Source of the DNA: Gemmatimonadota bacterium
Lineage (GTDB): Bacteria > Gemmatimonadota > Gemmatimonadetes > Longimicrobiales > Gaopeijiaceae
Direction: 5' to 3'
Assembly: GCA_016209995.1 (NCBI GenBank)
Contig: JACQVC010000023.1
Span: 1-17,870, forward strand
DNA length: 17,870 nt
Shown one piece after another: positions 1 through 7,296 of the stretch. The notes beneath the pieces were generated by a model. That model was not told the origin of the DNA. It worked only from the letters and a program-made list of their open reading frames with translations, and ran no database searches. How positions within the stretch are numbered: the first letter of the stretch is position 1; every line of letters begins with the position of its first letter. Made by a program: the position numbers and the translations under genes.

Positions 1-203
1 CGCCGCCCACGGCGCGGACATGACCCCTTCCTGACGTTCACGACGAGGGATGAGTAGCGCGGTCCAATGACGCGGGGCAAGGGCGCGGTGCGAGCCCTGG
101 CGGCCCTAGCGGGAGCAGCGTTCCAGCCTCATATTGTGCCCCGCTTTGGCCGGGACATGAACCTGTAATACGATGCGGTGTAGGCCGTTGGAGAGAGGGA
201 TAG
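1..203. other. Upstream region of the sdh operon, no gene recognised
   Basis: I see no convincing coding region here. The open frames present have no recognisable domain and overlap sdhC antisense. The region ends in a strong purine-rich ribosome binding site (GAGAGAGGGA, 191-200) four bases before the sdhC ATG. A TGTAAT at 164-169 matches a -10 box at five of six positions, but no good -35 lies at the right distance, so the sdh promoter cannot be placed with confidence. Confidence 0.5.
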
Positions 204-989
204 ATGGAAGCTTCTGTCGCGATTTCGCGGGCCGAGGGACTGGGCAGGACGTTGCGTCGCGATCGCTGGTGGGTGGCCCCGCTGTCGGTGGCAGTCGGCC
301 TGGGGATCTGCGGCGCGTACGCCACCTGGGCGATTTTTCAGGGCCGCAACTACTTCGCGGAACCGTACCTTTCACCGTTCTATTCACCGTGTCTGGGAGC
401 GCAGTGCCCCGAGGAAATCCGGCTGCTCGAGTTCGGCTGGTGGCCCATGTCACCGGCGATTCTCTTGATGTGGGTGATTCTGGGGTTCCGCGGTACCTGC
501 TACTATTATCGCAAGGCATACTACCGCGCGTACTTCATCGATCCTCCGGCCTGCGCGGTCGGTGAACACCGAGGTCACCGCTACAGGGGCGAGACCGCCT
601 TTCCGTTCGTCCTTCAGAACCTGCACCGGTATTTCCTCTACCTCTCCGCGTTTATCCTGGCGTTTCTCTGGTACGACAGCCTGAAGGCCTTCTTCTTCGA
701 GGACGGGTTCGGTGTCGGGGTCGGCACGATCGTGCTGCTCGTGAACGTCGGGCTGCTCACGGGCTACACGTTCGGGTGTCACTCGCTGCGTCACCTGGTA
801 GGCGGCAACGTGGACTGTTATTCGTGCGCGCAGTTTGGCGACGGGCGCCATCGCTTGTGGCGCGGCGCGACGTTCTTCAACCGAAATCATATGGCGTGGG
901 CGTGGACGAGTCTGATCTACGTTTGCCTGGCGGACCTCTACGTCCGCCTGGTTGCCTCCGGCATCATCACCGACCTGCGGATCCTCTGA
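204..989 (+). CDS. sdhC: Succinate dehydrogenase membrane subunit SdhC, type F (mycobacterial Sdh1-like)
   Basis: This 261-residue membrane protein is the probable anchor and quinone-reducing subunit of the succinate dehydrogenase encoded by the next two genes. About five hydrophobic segments are visible, near residues 22-45, 79-96, 138-157, 170-190 and 230-250. The fourth ends in FGCHSLRHLVGG, giving Cys192, His193 and His197, followed by Cys205 and Cys208. From known family members, mycobacterial Sdh1 has a single five-helix SdhC that holds a Rieske-type [2Fe-2S] cluster within the membrane. The gene order membrane-flavoprotein-iron-sulfur is also that of Sdh1 (Rv0249c-Rv0248c-Rv0247c). Further cysteines occur at 63, 68, 99 and 117. 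The ATG is set by GAGAGAGGGA four bases upstream. The name rests on context plus remembered similarity; the cluster ligands are inferred. Confidence 0.8.
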   Translation: MEASVAISRAEGLGRTLRRDRWWVAPLSVAVGLGICGAYATWAIFQGRNYFAEPYLSPFYSPCLGAQCPEEIRLLEFGWWPMSPAILLMWVILGFRGTCYYYRKAYYRAYFIDPPACAVGEHRGHRYRGETAFPFVLQNLHRYFLYLSAFILAFLWYDSLKAFFFEDGFGVGVGTIVLLVNVGLLTGYTFGCHSLRHLVGGNVDCYSCAQFGDGRHRLWRGATFFNRNHMAWAWTSLIYVCLADLYVRLVASGIITDLRIL

Positions 990-1036
990 CGTGAACCGTA
1001 GCGAAGCGAAGGTCAGCGAAGGGGAGAGGAGGAGGG

Positions 1037-2878
1037 GTGGGAAGAGGCGCTGAAGGGGGTGGTGTGGGAGCTCACACTTACGAGACCGTCCAGCACGATG
1101 TGCTCGTAATCGGCGCTGGCGGCGCGGGCCTGCGTGCGGCCATCGAGGCGAAGGCCGAGGGCGCGTCGGTCGGTGTGGTCTGCAAGTCGCTGTTGGGCAA
1201 GGCGCACACGGTGATGGCGGAAGGAGGGATTGCCGCCGCACTGGGCACCGAGCGCGCGGAGGATCGCTGGCAGGTGCATTTCCGTGACACCATGCGCGGG
1301 GGCCGGGGGCTCAATGACTGGCGCATGGCCAAGATCCACGCAGAGGAGGCGCCGGTCCGCGTGCACGAGCTCGAGGCGTGGGGCGCCCTGTTCGATCGCA
1401 CGCCAGACGGCCGGATCCTCCAACGCCCGTTCGGAGGCCACAGCTACTCTCGGCTGGCGCACGTGGGCGACCGCACCGGCCTCGAGATGATCCGCACCCT
1501 CCAGGACAAGGCCGTGCACGCCGGCGTGGATGTGTACATGGAGTGCACGATCATCCGTCTGTTCAAGGACGGCGATCGGATGGCTGGCGCCCTGGGCTAC
1601 TGGCGCGCGACCGGGCGCTTCGTGCTGTTCCGGGCGAAGGCGATCGTGCTGGCCACGGGTGGTGCTGGGAAGGCGTGGCTCATCACGAGCAACTCGTGGG
1701 AGTACACGGGGGATGGCCATGCCCTGGCCCTCGCGGCGGGCGCTGACCTCCTCGGGATGGAGTTCGTGCAGTTTCACCCGACCGGCATGGTTTGGCCGCC
1801 CAGCGTACGCGGCACTCTGGTCACGGAAGGGGTTCGAGGCGAGGGCGGCGTGCTGCGAAACACGCAGGGCGAGCGCTTCATGTTCAACTATCTCCCGGCA
1901 GCGTGGCGCAACGACTACGCGGCGGACGAAGCCGAGGCGGATCTGTGGGTCAAGGGCGACCGCGTGCACAACCGGCGTCCGCCCGAGCTGGTGACCCGGG
2001 ATGTAGTTGCGCGCGCCATCTTCCGGGAGGTCCACGAAGGCCGGGGCACGCCCCACGGCGGCGTCTACCTCGACATCGCCAGCAGACGCGACGCCGAGTA
2101 TATCAAACGGAAGCTTCCTAGCATGTACCACCAGTTCAGGCAACTGGCGGGGGTCGATATCACCCGGGACCCGATGGAGGTGGCTCCCACCTGCCACTAC
2201 ATGAGGGGGGGCGTCAAGGTGGATCCCGAGACCCAGGAATCCACGGTTCCGGGGCTCTTCGCCGCGGGCGAAGTCGCAGCCGGGCTGCATGGAGCGAACC
2301 GCCTGGGCGGGAACTCGCTCTCCGACCTCGTGGTCTTCGGCCAACGCGCAGGATGGGGTGCCGCCCAGTGCGCGGCACGGGTCGGCGCCGTGCCCCGGGT
2401 CGATTCCGCACAGGTCGAGGCCGCAATCCGTGAGGCCCTGGGTCCCTTCGAGCGCAGCGAAGGGGAAAGCCCCTTCGTGCTCCAGGACGAGCTCCGTCAT
2501 CTGATGAACGACAACGTAGGCATCACCCGCACGGGGCACGGCCTTGAGGAAGCCATCGCCGGAATTGCCAGGCTGCGGGAGCGCTTGGCCCGTTCGCGAG
2601 TCACGGGGTCGCGAGCGTACAATCCGGGATGGCACACCTGGCTCGATCTCCATTTCATGCTTACGACGTCGGAAGCCGTGGCTCGGGGCGCGCTCGAGCG
2701 CGAGGAGAGCCGGGGCGCCCAATACCGCGCCGACTGCCCGGAGGCGGTCCCGGAATGGCAGGTCGTGAACGTGCTCGTGCACCTGGCGGACGGAACGATG
2801 AGCACCCGGCCCGAGCGCGTACCGGAAATGCCAGGGGATTTGAGGAGCATGGTCGAGGAGGCCTACCGCCGTGTCTGA
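1037..2878 (+). CDS. sdhA: Succinate dehydrogenase/fumarate reductase flavoprotein subunit
   Basis: This is the catalytic FAD subunit, which oxidises succinate to fumarate on the cytoplasmic side and passes electrons to SdhB. The 613 residues show the dinucleotide motif GAGGAG (26-31) and KAHTVMAEGG, with His57 as the likely covalent FAD attachment site. The active site is marked by QFHPTG (His247), TEGVRGEGG (263-271), TRDVVARA (Arg321), CHYMRGG (His387) and NRLGGNSLSD (Arg422), equivalent to E. coli SdhA His242, Arg286, His354 and Arg399. Stretches such as WQVHFRDTMRGG and EFVQFHPTGMVWPPSV resemble mycobacterial Sdh1 (Rv0248c) more than E. coli SdhA. The start is GTG at 1037 behind GGGGAGAGGAGGAGG; an in-frame GTG at 1064 is the alternative. 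It overlaps sdhB by eight bases. Around residues 470-480 the coding DNA carries a repeat hairpin, listed separately. Confidence 0.95.
   Translation: MGRGAEGGGVGAHTYETVQHDVLVIGAGGAGLRAAIEAKAEGASVGVVCKSLLGKAHTVMAEGGIAAALGTERAEDRWQVHFRDTMRGGRGLNDWRMAKIHAEEAPVRVHELEAWGALFDRTPDGRILQRPFGGHSYSRLAHVGDRTGLEMIRTLQDKAVHAGVDVYMECTIIRLFKDGDRMAGALGYWRATGRFVLFRAKAIVLATGGAGKAWLITSNSWEYTGDGHALALAAGADLLGMEFVQFHPTGMVWPPSVRGTLVTEGVRGEGGVLRNTQGERFMFNYLPAAWRNDYAADEAEADLWVKGDRVHNRRPPELVTRDVVARAIFREVHEGRGTPHGGVYLDIASRRDAEYIKRKLPSMYHQFRQLAGVDITRDPMEVAPTCHYMRGGVKVDPETQESTVPGLFAAGEVAAGLHGANRLGGNSLSDLVVFGQRAGWGAAQCAARVGAVPRVDSAQVEAAIREALGPFERSEGESPFVLQDELRHLMNDNVGITRTGHGLEEAIAGIARLRERLARSRVTGSRAYNPGWHTWLDLHFMLTTSEAVARGALEREESRGAQYRADCPEAVPEWQVVNVLVHLADGTMSTRPERVPEMPGDLRSMVEEAYRRV
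2444..2477. repeat. Three-armed inverted repeat inside sdhA (REP-like word)
   Basis: CCCTTCG (2444-2450) is complementary to CGAAGGG (2458-2464). The same middle arm, as CGAAGGGG (2458-2465), is also perfectly complementary to CCCCTTCG (2470-2477) across an AAAG loop, so two mutually exclusive hairpins are possible. The 12-mer CAGCGAAGGGGA at 2455-2466 also occurs exactly at 1014-1025, just before the sdhA start, next to further GCGAAG repeats. Such GCGAAGG words occur in dispersed palindromic repeats of several GC-rich phyla. Membership in such a family is inferred from the word and the symmetry only. Confidence 0.5.
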
Positions 2879-3617
2879 ACGCACCTTCCGGATCTATCGG
2901 GGCATGCAGCAGCAAGGGGAGATCGTTGCCTACCGCGTCGAGATCTCCGAGGGCATGGTCGTACTCGATGCGCTGCACGACATCCAGGAGCAACAGGCTC
3001 CGGACCTCGCCGTGCGCTGGAACTGCAAGGCGGGCAAGTGCGGCTCCTGCAGCGCCGAGGTCAACGGCATGCCTCGTCTGACCTGCATGACGCGCATCGA
3101 TGAGCTTCCTGCGGACCAGCCGATCACGGTCACGCCGATGCAGGCGTTTCCGGTGATCAAGGATCTGGTCACCGACGTGTCCTCGAACTACGCCGCCAAC
3201 AAGTCGATCCCCGCCTTCAAGCCGCGCAGCCCCGACGCGCCCGATGGCAGCTGGCGATTCTACCAGTACGAGGTGGATCGAGCCCAGGAGTTCAAGAAGT
3301 GCATCGAGTGCTTCCTTTGCCAAGATGTCTGCCACGTGCTGCGCAGCCACGGCAAGCACGAGGAGTTCATCGGCCCGGCGTTCCTGGTGCGCGTCGCGGC
3401 CTACGAGACGCACCCCATCGACGTCGAAGACCGTTCGACGTATGTGAAAGAACACGGTGGTATCGGCTACTGCAACATCACGAAGTGCTGCACCGAGGTG
3501 TGCCCCGAGCACATCACCATCACGGACAACGCAATCATTCCCCTGAAGGAGCGGGTCGTGGATCGCCACTATGACCCGTTGCGCAGGCTGATCCAGATGG
3601 TGCGACGCACAGGTTGA
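2871..3617 (+). CDS. sdhB: Succinate dehydrogenase/fumarate reductase iron-sulfur subunit
   Basis: This 248-residue subunit carries electrons from the flavin of SdhA to the membrane subunit. The N-terminal plant-ferredoxin-like domain has CKAGKCGSC and a later Cys (Cys52, 57, 60, 72), which would bind a [2Fe-2S] cluster. The C-terminal ferredoxin domain has CIECFLCQDVC (Cys144, 147, 150, 154) and CNITKCCTEVCP (Cys201, 206, 207, 211), the usual ligands of the [4Fe-4S] and [3Fe-4S] clusters. The length is normal. The GTG start is chosen because GAGGAGG (2855-2861) lies nine bases upstream and the frame overlaps the sdhA end by eight bases, which implies coupled translation. No clear terminator is seen in the 60 bases between its end and the convergent transporter gene. 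Confidence 0.95.
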   Translation: MSERTFRIYRGMQQQGEIVAYRVEISEGMVVLDALHDIQEQQAPDLAVRWNCKAGKCGSCSAEVNGMPRLTCMTRIDELPADQPITVTPMQAFPVIKDLVTDVSSNYAANKSIPAFKPRSPDAPDGSWRFYQYEVDRAQEFKKCIECFLCQDVCHVLRSHGKHEEFIGPAFLVRVAAYETHPIDVEDRSTYVKEHGGIGYCNITKCCTEVCPEHITITDNAIIPLKERVVDRHYDPLRRLIQMVRRTG

Positions 3618-3677
3618 CGCGTCACACGCTTCTCGCCAACCGGCCAATTCCCGTCGTTTGGGGCTGCGGCGACTTAG

Positions 3678-5255
3678 CTAGATCCCTCGCGGCCGAACCA
3701 GCTTCTCACAGCCGGCCAACGCGCCGTCCACCAATAGCGTGAGGACGGCGGCCGGCATCGCACCGGACAGAACCAGGCGCGAGTCGGAGAGCGCGAGGCC
3801 CGTCACGATCGGCTCGCCCAGTCCCCCCGCGCCGATGAACGCGGCCAGCGTGGCCGTGCCCACGTTGATCACCGCAGCGGTCCTGATTCCCGCCATGATC
3901 ACGGGGGCCGCAAGCGGTAGGCGCACGAAGCGCAGGATCTGGATATCCGTCATGCCGAGCGCGCCGGACGCCGCGACCGCCGCCGGGTCCGCATCGCGCA
4001 GGCCCGTGTAGGTGTTCCTCAGGATCGGGTAGAGCGAGTACAGGAAGAGAGCCACGAGCGCCGGCCCGACCCCGATGCCGAACAGGGGGATCATGAACGC
4101 CAGCAGCGCGATCCCCGGGATCGTCTGCAGCACGCCGATGCTGCGAATCCAGCCTTCGGCGCCGCCGCGATGGCGTTCCAGCACCAGCCCCACCGGGACG
4201 GCCACGAGAGCGGCGGCCCCGAGCGAGATGGCCACGAGCAGGAGGTGCCGCAGCGTGAGGCGCGCCAGCACCGCTCGCCGTGTCCACAAATAGGCGATGA
4301 ACGTGTCGGGCGGCGCTTCCGCCGCAGGGCTGCTCCCACTGACCGTGGCGGCGCCGCTCAGGCCCAGCTCGCGTAGCGCCTCGGCCGCGACGAGCGCAAT
4401 CGGCTGGTTCGCCACCTCGACGCGCGCGTTCAGGCGCCGCATGATCGGCTCGTCGAGCCGGCCGGATAACTCCGTCAGAACCGCGACGGCCCGAGGGTTT
4501 TCTTCGCGCACCCGCGGTCCCACCAGCGCGGCAGCCTCGTACGGTGGGAAGAACCTGCGGTCATCCTCGAGCACAACGAGGTCGTAGCCCGCGATGAATC
4601 CGTCGGTCGAGTATCCATCGATCACATCCACGGCGCCCTCTGCGAGCGCCTGGTACTTCACGGCCTGAACCAGCGAGCGGACCTCGCGAGCGCGAAACTC
4701 GTATTCCCGCTCGAGCCCGGGGAGCCCGTCGGGTCTCCCAATGAAGTCGGGTGTGAAACCGGCCACGAGCTGGGTCGATATCCGCGCTAGATCCGTCAAA
4801 GTCTGCAGCCCATAGCGAGCCGCCGTCTCCCGTCGCACGGAGAGCGCGTACGTGTTCTCGAAGCCGAGCGGCGGCAGCCAGCGCACGCCCCAACGTTCCT
4901 CGAAGCGCCGCGCCACGGTGCGGTATACCTCACGCCGGTCCGGTACGGGTGATTCGCCGAGGATCGCCACCAGCCCGGTACCTGTGTACTCGGGGTACAC
5001 GTCGATCGCGCCGGTTCGCAGCGCCTGGAACGCGATCTCGGTGGCACCCAGTCCCGGCCTGCGGTCCACGGTGAGCCCGCGGGCTTCGAGGAGCTGCGCA
5101 AACATCTCGGCCAGCAGGTAGGACTCGCCGAACGGCTTCGACGCGACGATCACGGCTCGCGCGGCCGGCTGATCCTGGGCCGCAGCCAGCGCGGGCACGG
5201 GCAGCGCGGAGGACGAGAGCACGGCCGCCAGCAGAATGCCGAAGCGAGGGATCAC
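3678..5255 (-). CDS. Betaine/ergothioneine-type ABC importer, fused substrate-binding protein and permease
   Basis: This single 525-residue protein joins the two non-ATPase parts of an OpuC/ProWX-family importer. Residues 1-26 look like a signal peptide ending in ALA. Residues about 33-295 are the binding domain, with IVASKPFGESYLLAEM, DVYPEYTGTG, GFENTYAL and DLVVLEDDRRFFPPYE, all typical of the glycine betaine/choline/carnitine group. Residues about 325-520 are the permease, with several helices, LQTIPGIALLAF and the EAA-type loop near 427-451. In known fusions such as EgtU (ergothioneine) and OpuFB the permease comes first; here the binding domain comes first. The GTG start follows AGGT five bases after the ATPase stop, so the two genes are one operon. 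The substrate is unproven. Nearby egtD favours ergothioneine or hercynine, and glycine betaine-like osmolytes remain possible. Confidence 0.9.
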   Translation of the reverse strand: MIPRFGILLAAVLSSSALPVPALAAAQDQPAARAVIVASKPFGESYLLAEMFAQLLEARGLTVDRRPGLGATEIAFQALRTGAIDVYPEYTGTGLVAILGESPVPDRREVYRTVARRFEERWGVRWLPPLGFENTYALSVRRETAARYGLQTLTDLARISTQLVAGFTPDFIGRPDGLPGLEREYEFRAREVRSLVQAVKYQALAEGAVDVIDGYSTDGFIAGYDLVVLEDDRRFFPPYEAAALVGPRVREENPRAVAVLTELSGRLDEPIMRRLNARVEVANQPIALVAAEALRELGLSGAATVSGSSPAAEAPPDTFIAYLWTRRAVLARLTLRHLLLVAISLGAAALVAVPVGLVLERHRGGAEGWIRSIGVLQTIPGIALLAFMIPLFGIGVGPALVALFLYSLYPILRNTYTGLRDADPAAVAASGALGMTDIQILRFVRLPLAAPVIMAGIRTAAVINVGTATLAAFIGAGGLGEPIVTGLALSDSRLVLSGAMPAAVLTLLVDGALAGCEKLVRPRGI

Positions 5256-5260
5256 GGGCG

Positions 5261-6091
5261 TTACCTCAGGCGTTGGTCGTTGCGCGGGGACCCCGGGCCT
5301 GTTGCCCCAGGCAACCCCTCGTTGCTCGGGGATGCCGGGTCAACCGGTCGCAGCCGCGCCTGCTTGAGCAGGTGATCCACGTACCCGGTGGCGGGCTCGC
5401 GCAGGAGCGTCTCCGGCTCCGCGATCTGCACGATCCGCCCCGCGCGCATCACCGCTATGCGATCGGCCAGGAGCGCGGCCTCGTGCAAGTCGTGAGTCAC
5501 GAGGAGCGTCGTGATGTGAAGTCGGCGTCGGAGATCCAGCAGCACGGCCTGCAGCTCCGAGCGAGTGATGGCGTCCAGCGCGCCGAACGGCTCATCCAAC
5601 AGCAGCCGGCTGGGTTTGGCGGCCAGCGCCCGGGCGATCGCCACGCGCTGTCGCTGTCCACCCGACAGCTGGCTGGGCCAGCGCGGACCGAAGACGTCCG
5701 GAGAGAGCCCGACCAGCTCGAGAGCCTCGGCCGCCAGCGCATCGGGCCGCTCGAGCGCCTGCAACCGCGGGACCAGGCCGGCGTTGCGCAGGACGGTCCA
5801 GTGCGGGAGGAGGCCACCCTCTTGTTGCACGTAGCCGGTCGCGCGGCGGAGAAGGATCGGATCCGTGTCCCAGATGTCGATTCCATCGATCCGGATGGTG
5901 CCTTCATCGGGACAGACCAAACGATTGAAGCAGCGCAGCAGCGTGGTCTTCCCGGATCCACTTTCACCGACGAGCGCCACCGTTTCGCCCGCTCCTACGG
6001 AGAGCGAGACGCCGTCCAGCGCCGTAACCGCTCCGTAGCGCTTGACAACGATGTCCGCGCGTAGGGTTTCCGTGGCGGCGGGGTCGGTCAT
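5261..6091 (-). CDS. ABC importer ATPase, OpuCA/EgtV/ProV family without CBS domains
   Basis: This 276-residue ATPase powers the fused importer encoded directly downstream. It has Walker A GESGSGKT (42-49), the Q-loop glutamine at residue 90 in [14 protein letters not shown], signature LSGGQ (142-146), Walker B LLLDEP (163-168) and the H-loop His200 in LLVTHD. The sequence [14 protein letters not shown] is characteristic of the quaternary-amine uptake group. The tandem CBS domains that follow the ATPase in OpuA/ProV are missing. The protein instead ends after about residue 249 in a Gly/Pro/Asn-rich tail written by repeat DNA. The ATG at 6091 is supported by GAGGAG three bases upstream. It is the first gene of a two-gene operon divergent from egtD, so both may answer to the sites between them. 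Confidence 0.93.
   Translation of the reverse strand: MTDPAATETLRADIVVKRYGAVTALDGVSLSVGAGETVALVGESGSGKTTLLRCFNRLVCPDEGTIRIDGIDIWDTDPILLRRATGYVQQEGGLLPHWTVLRNAGLVPRLQALERPDALAAEALELVGLSPDVFGPRWPSQLSGGQRQRVAIARALAAKPSRLLLDEPFGALDAITRSELQAVLLDLRRRLHITTLLVTHDLHEAALLADRIAVMRAGRIVQIAEPETLLREPATGYVDHLLKQARLRPVDPASPSNEGLPGATGPGSPRNDQRLR
5277..5339. repeat. Cluster of direct and inverted repeats in the 3' end of the ATPase gene
   Basis: Two 21-base copies at 5277-5297 and 5319-5339 match at 18 of 21 positions (core GTTGC[G/T]CGGGGA, ending CCGGG). Between them is a perfect inverted repeat, GTTGCC (5301-5306), CCA, GGCAAC (5310-5315). GCAAC (5311-5315) can pair instead with GTTGC (5321-5325). The cluster encodes the last 25 or so residues of the ATPase, where the protein also looks repeated (PASPSNEG and PGSPRNDQ). 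This is the form expected of a REP-like element that has landed in a gene end and been translated. I see no other copy in the window. Confidence 0.6.
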
Positions 6092-6145
6092 GCGCTCCTC
6101 ACGACGATGGCGGCAGCAGGCGGCTGAAAGTCCACAACAACCCGC

Positions 6146-6159
6146 CAGGGCACACCCTG
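6146..6159 (-). promoter_or_regulatory. Small inverted repeat upstream of the importer operon
   Basis: CAGGG (6146-6150), CACA, CCCTG (6155-6159) is a perfect five-base-arm inverted repeat about 55 bases upstream of the ATPase start codon. It could be a leader hairpin or a small operator. An isolated short palindrome of this size in GC-rich DNA can occur by chance. Confidence 0.25.
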
Positions 6160-6200
6160 CACACTCGCCATGCTACCCTTCTCGGAACTCTCCGGCGAGG

Positions 6201-6215
6201 ATACGGATTCCGTAT
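6201..6215. promoter_or_regulatory. Palindromic operator candidate between the importer operon and egtD
   Basis: ATACGGA (6201-6207), T, TCCGTAT (6209-6215) is perfect dyad symmetry with seven-base arms and a single central base. It lies in the 236-base gap between the divergent importer operon and the preferred egtD start, so one bound regulator could control both. It resembles the half-site layout of a dimeric helix-turn-helix protein. No regulator gene for it is present in the window, and no clear -10/-35 pair was found next to it. Confidence 0.45.
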
Positions 6216-6327
6216 GCGGGACGGTGGCACGACCGCGCCCGCCGGGTTAGCTTCCGCTGCGAAGGACTCTCTCTGCGCCGCAGGCGCGACCCCGTGCCTT
6301 CCGAAAACGGCGTTCGGCGAGCGAGCC

Positions 6328-7296
6328 ATGCCTGAAGCGATTCGTGAATCCCCTGCCCGCGAGCGCAAGACGCGCATGCTCGAAGAGGTCCGTGCAGGGC
6401 TCTCCGCGCAACGGAAGCACCTTCCTTCCACGTACTTCTATGACCGCGCGGGCTCGCGCTTGTTCGAGCAGATCACGCGCCTACCCGAGTACTACCTCAC
6501 GCGCGCCGAGCGCGTCCTCCTCATGGACCGAGCGCCCGCGTGGATCGCGAAACTGAGGCCGAGATCGCTCATCGAGCTGGGGCCCGGGAGCGCCGAGAAG
6601 ACGCGCGTCATCCTGGATGCGCTGCACGTTGCGGAGACCACCGGTGTTTATGCTCCGATCGATGTGAGCGCGGCGTTCCTGCAGGAAACCGTGGCGCGGT
6701 TGCGGCAAGAGTACCCGAGGCTCGCGATGCGTCCGATCGTGGCGGACATGCGCGGCGACTTGGGCGTACCCTCGACGCTGCCGCGACCGGCGCTGTTTGC
6801 CTTCCTGGGCAGCACGATTGGCAACTTCGAGCGCGCGAACGCGATTCGGCTGCTGTCCCGGCTGCGCGCAGCCATGCTGACGGACGATCGGCTGCTCCTG
6901 GGCGTGGACTTGAAGAAGGACGTGCGCTTGATCGAGGCGGCGTACAACGATGCGCAGGGTGTCACGGCGGCGTTCAACCGCAACGTGCTGCGCGTGCTGA
7001 ACCGCGAGCTTGGCGCCGACTTCGATCCTGACTCGTTCGAGCACCTCGCCTTTTATGCCTCTGAACACGACCGCATCGAGATGCACCTGGTATCGAACCG
7101 CGAACAGGATGTCACGATCCCGGGTGCGGGCGTCTTCCCCTTCCGCTTGGGGGAGTCCATTCGCACGGAAATCAGCTGCAAATACGATCGCGACGACGTC
7201 GAAAGCCTCTTCGCTGGCGCCGGCCTCGTCAGCGAGGAGTGGGCGGCCCACCCGGAAGGCCTTTTCGCCATCATGCTCGGCGCGCCCGCCTCATAA
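6328..7296 (+). CDS. egtD: L-histidine N-alpha-methyltransferase EgtD
   Basis: EgtD adds three methyl groups from S-adenosylmethionine to histidine, making hercynine, the first step of ergothioneine synthesis. The 322 residues from this ATG match the usual length. Visible are TYFYDRAGSRLFEQI (35-49), the SAM-binding ELGPGSAEKT (83-92), FLGSTIGNFE with Asn166, AYNDAQGVTAAFNRN with Tyr206, IEMHL with Met252, and TEISCKY with Glu281 and Ser283. These coincide with M. smegmatis EgtD Tyr56, Asn166, Tyr206, Met252, Glu282 and Ser284, so histidine is the expected substrate. The frame is open back to an ATG at 6214. The later ATG is preferred because it gives family length and because 6214 overlaps the palindrome, though neither start has a strong ribosome binding site. 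EgtB, the usual partner, is not in the window. Confidence 0.93.
   Translation: MPEAIRESPARERKTRMLEEVRAGLSAQRKHLPSTYFYDRAGSRLFEQITRLPEYYLTRAERVLLMDRAPAWIAKLRPRSLIELGPGSAEKTRVILDALHVAETTGVYAPIDVSAAFLQETVARLRQEYPRLAMRPIVADMRGDLGVPSTLPRPALFAFLGSTIGNFERANAIRLLSRLRAAMLTDDRLLLGVDLKKDVRLIEAAYNDAQGVTAAFNRNVLRVLNRELGADFDPDSFEHLAFYASEHDRIEMHLVSNREQDVTIPGAGVFPFRLGESIRTEISCKYDRDDVESLFAGAGLVSEEWAAHPEGLFAIMLGAPAS

Noticed and set aside
1013..2884. Long open frame antisense to sdhA (623 codons)
   Set aside because: It mirrors the real sdhA codon structure in GC-rich DNA. The product is His/Arg/Pro-rich and has no recognisable domain.
3618..3677. Sought a bidirectional terminator between sdhB and the convergent importer gene
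   Set aside because: No stem of more than four or five pairs with a T-run was found on either strand.
6275..6287. GCGCC-GCA-GGCGC inverted repeat before egtD
   Set aside because: A five-base-arm GC palindrome is expected by chance in this composition. It has no following T-run and no clear relation to the start codon.
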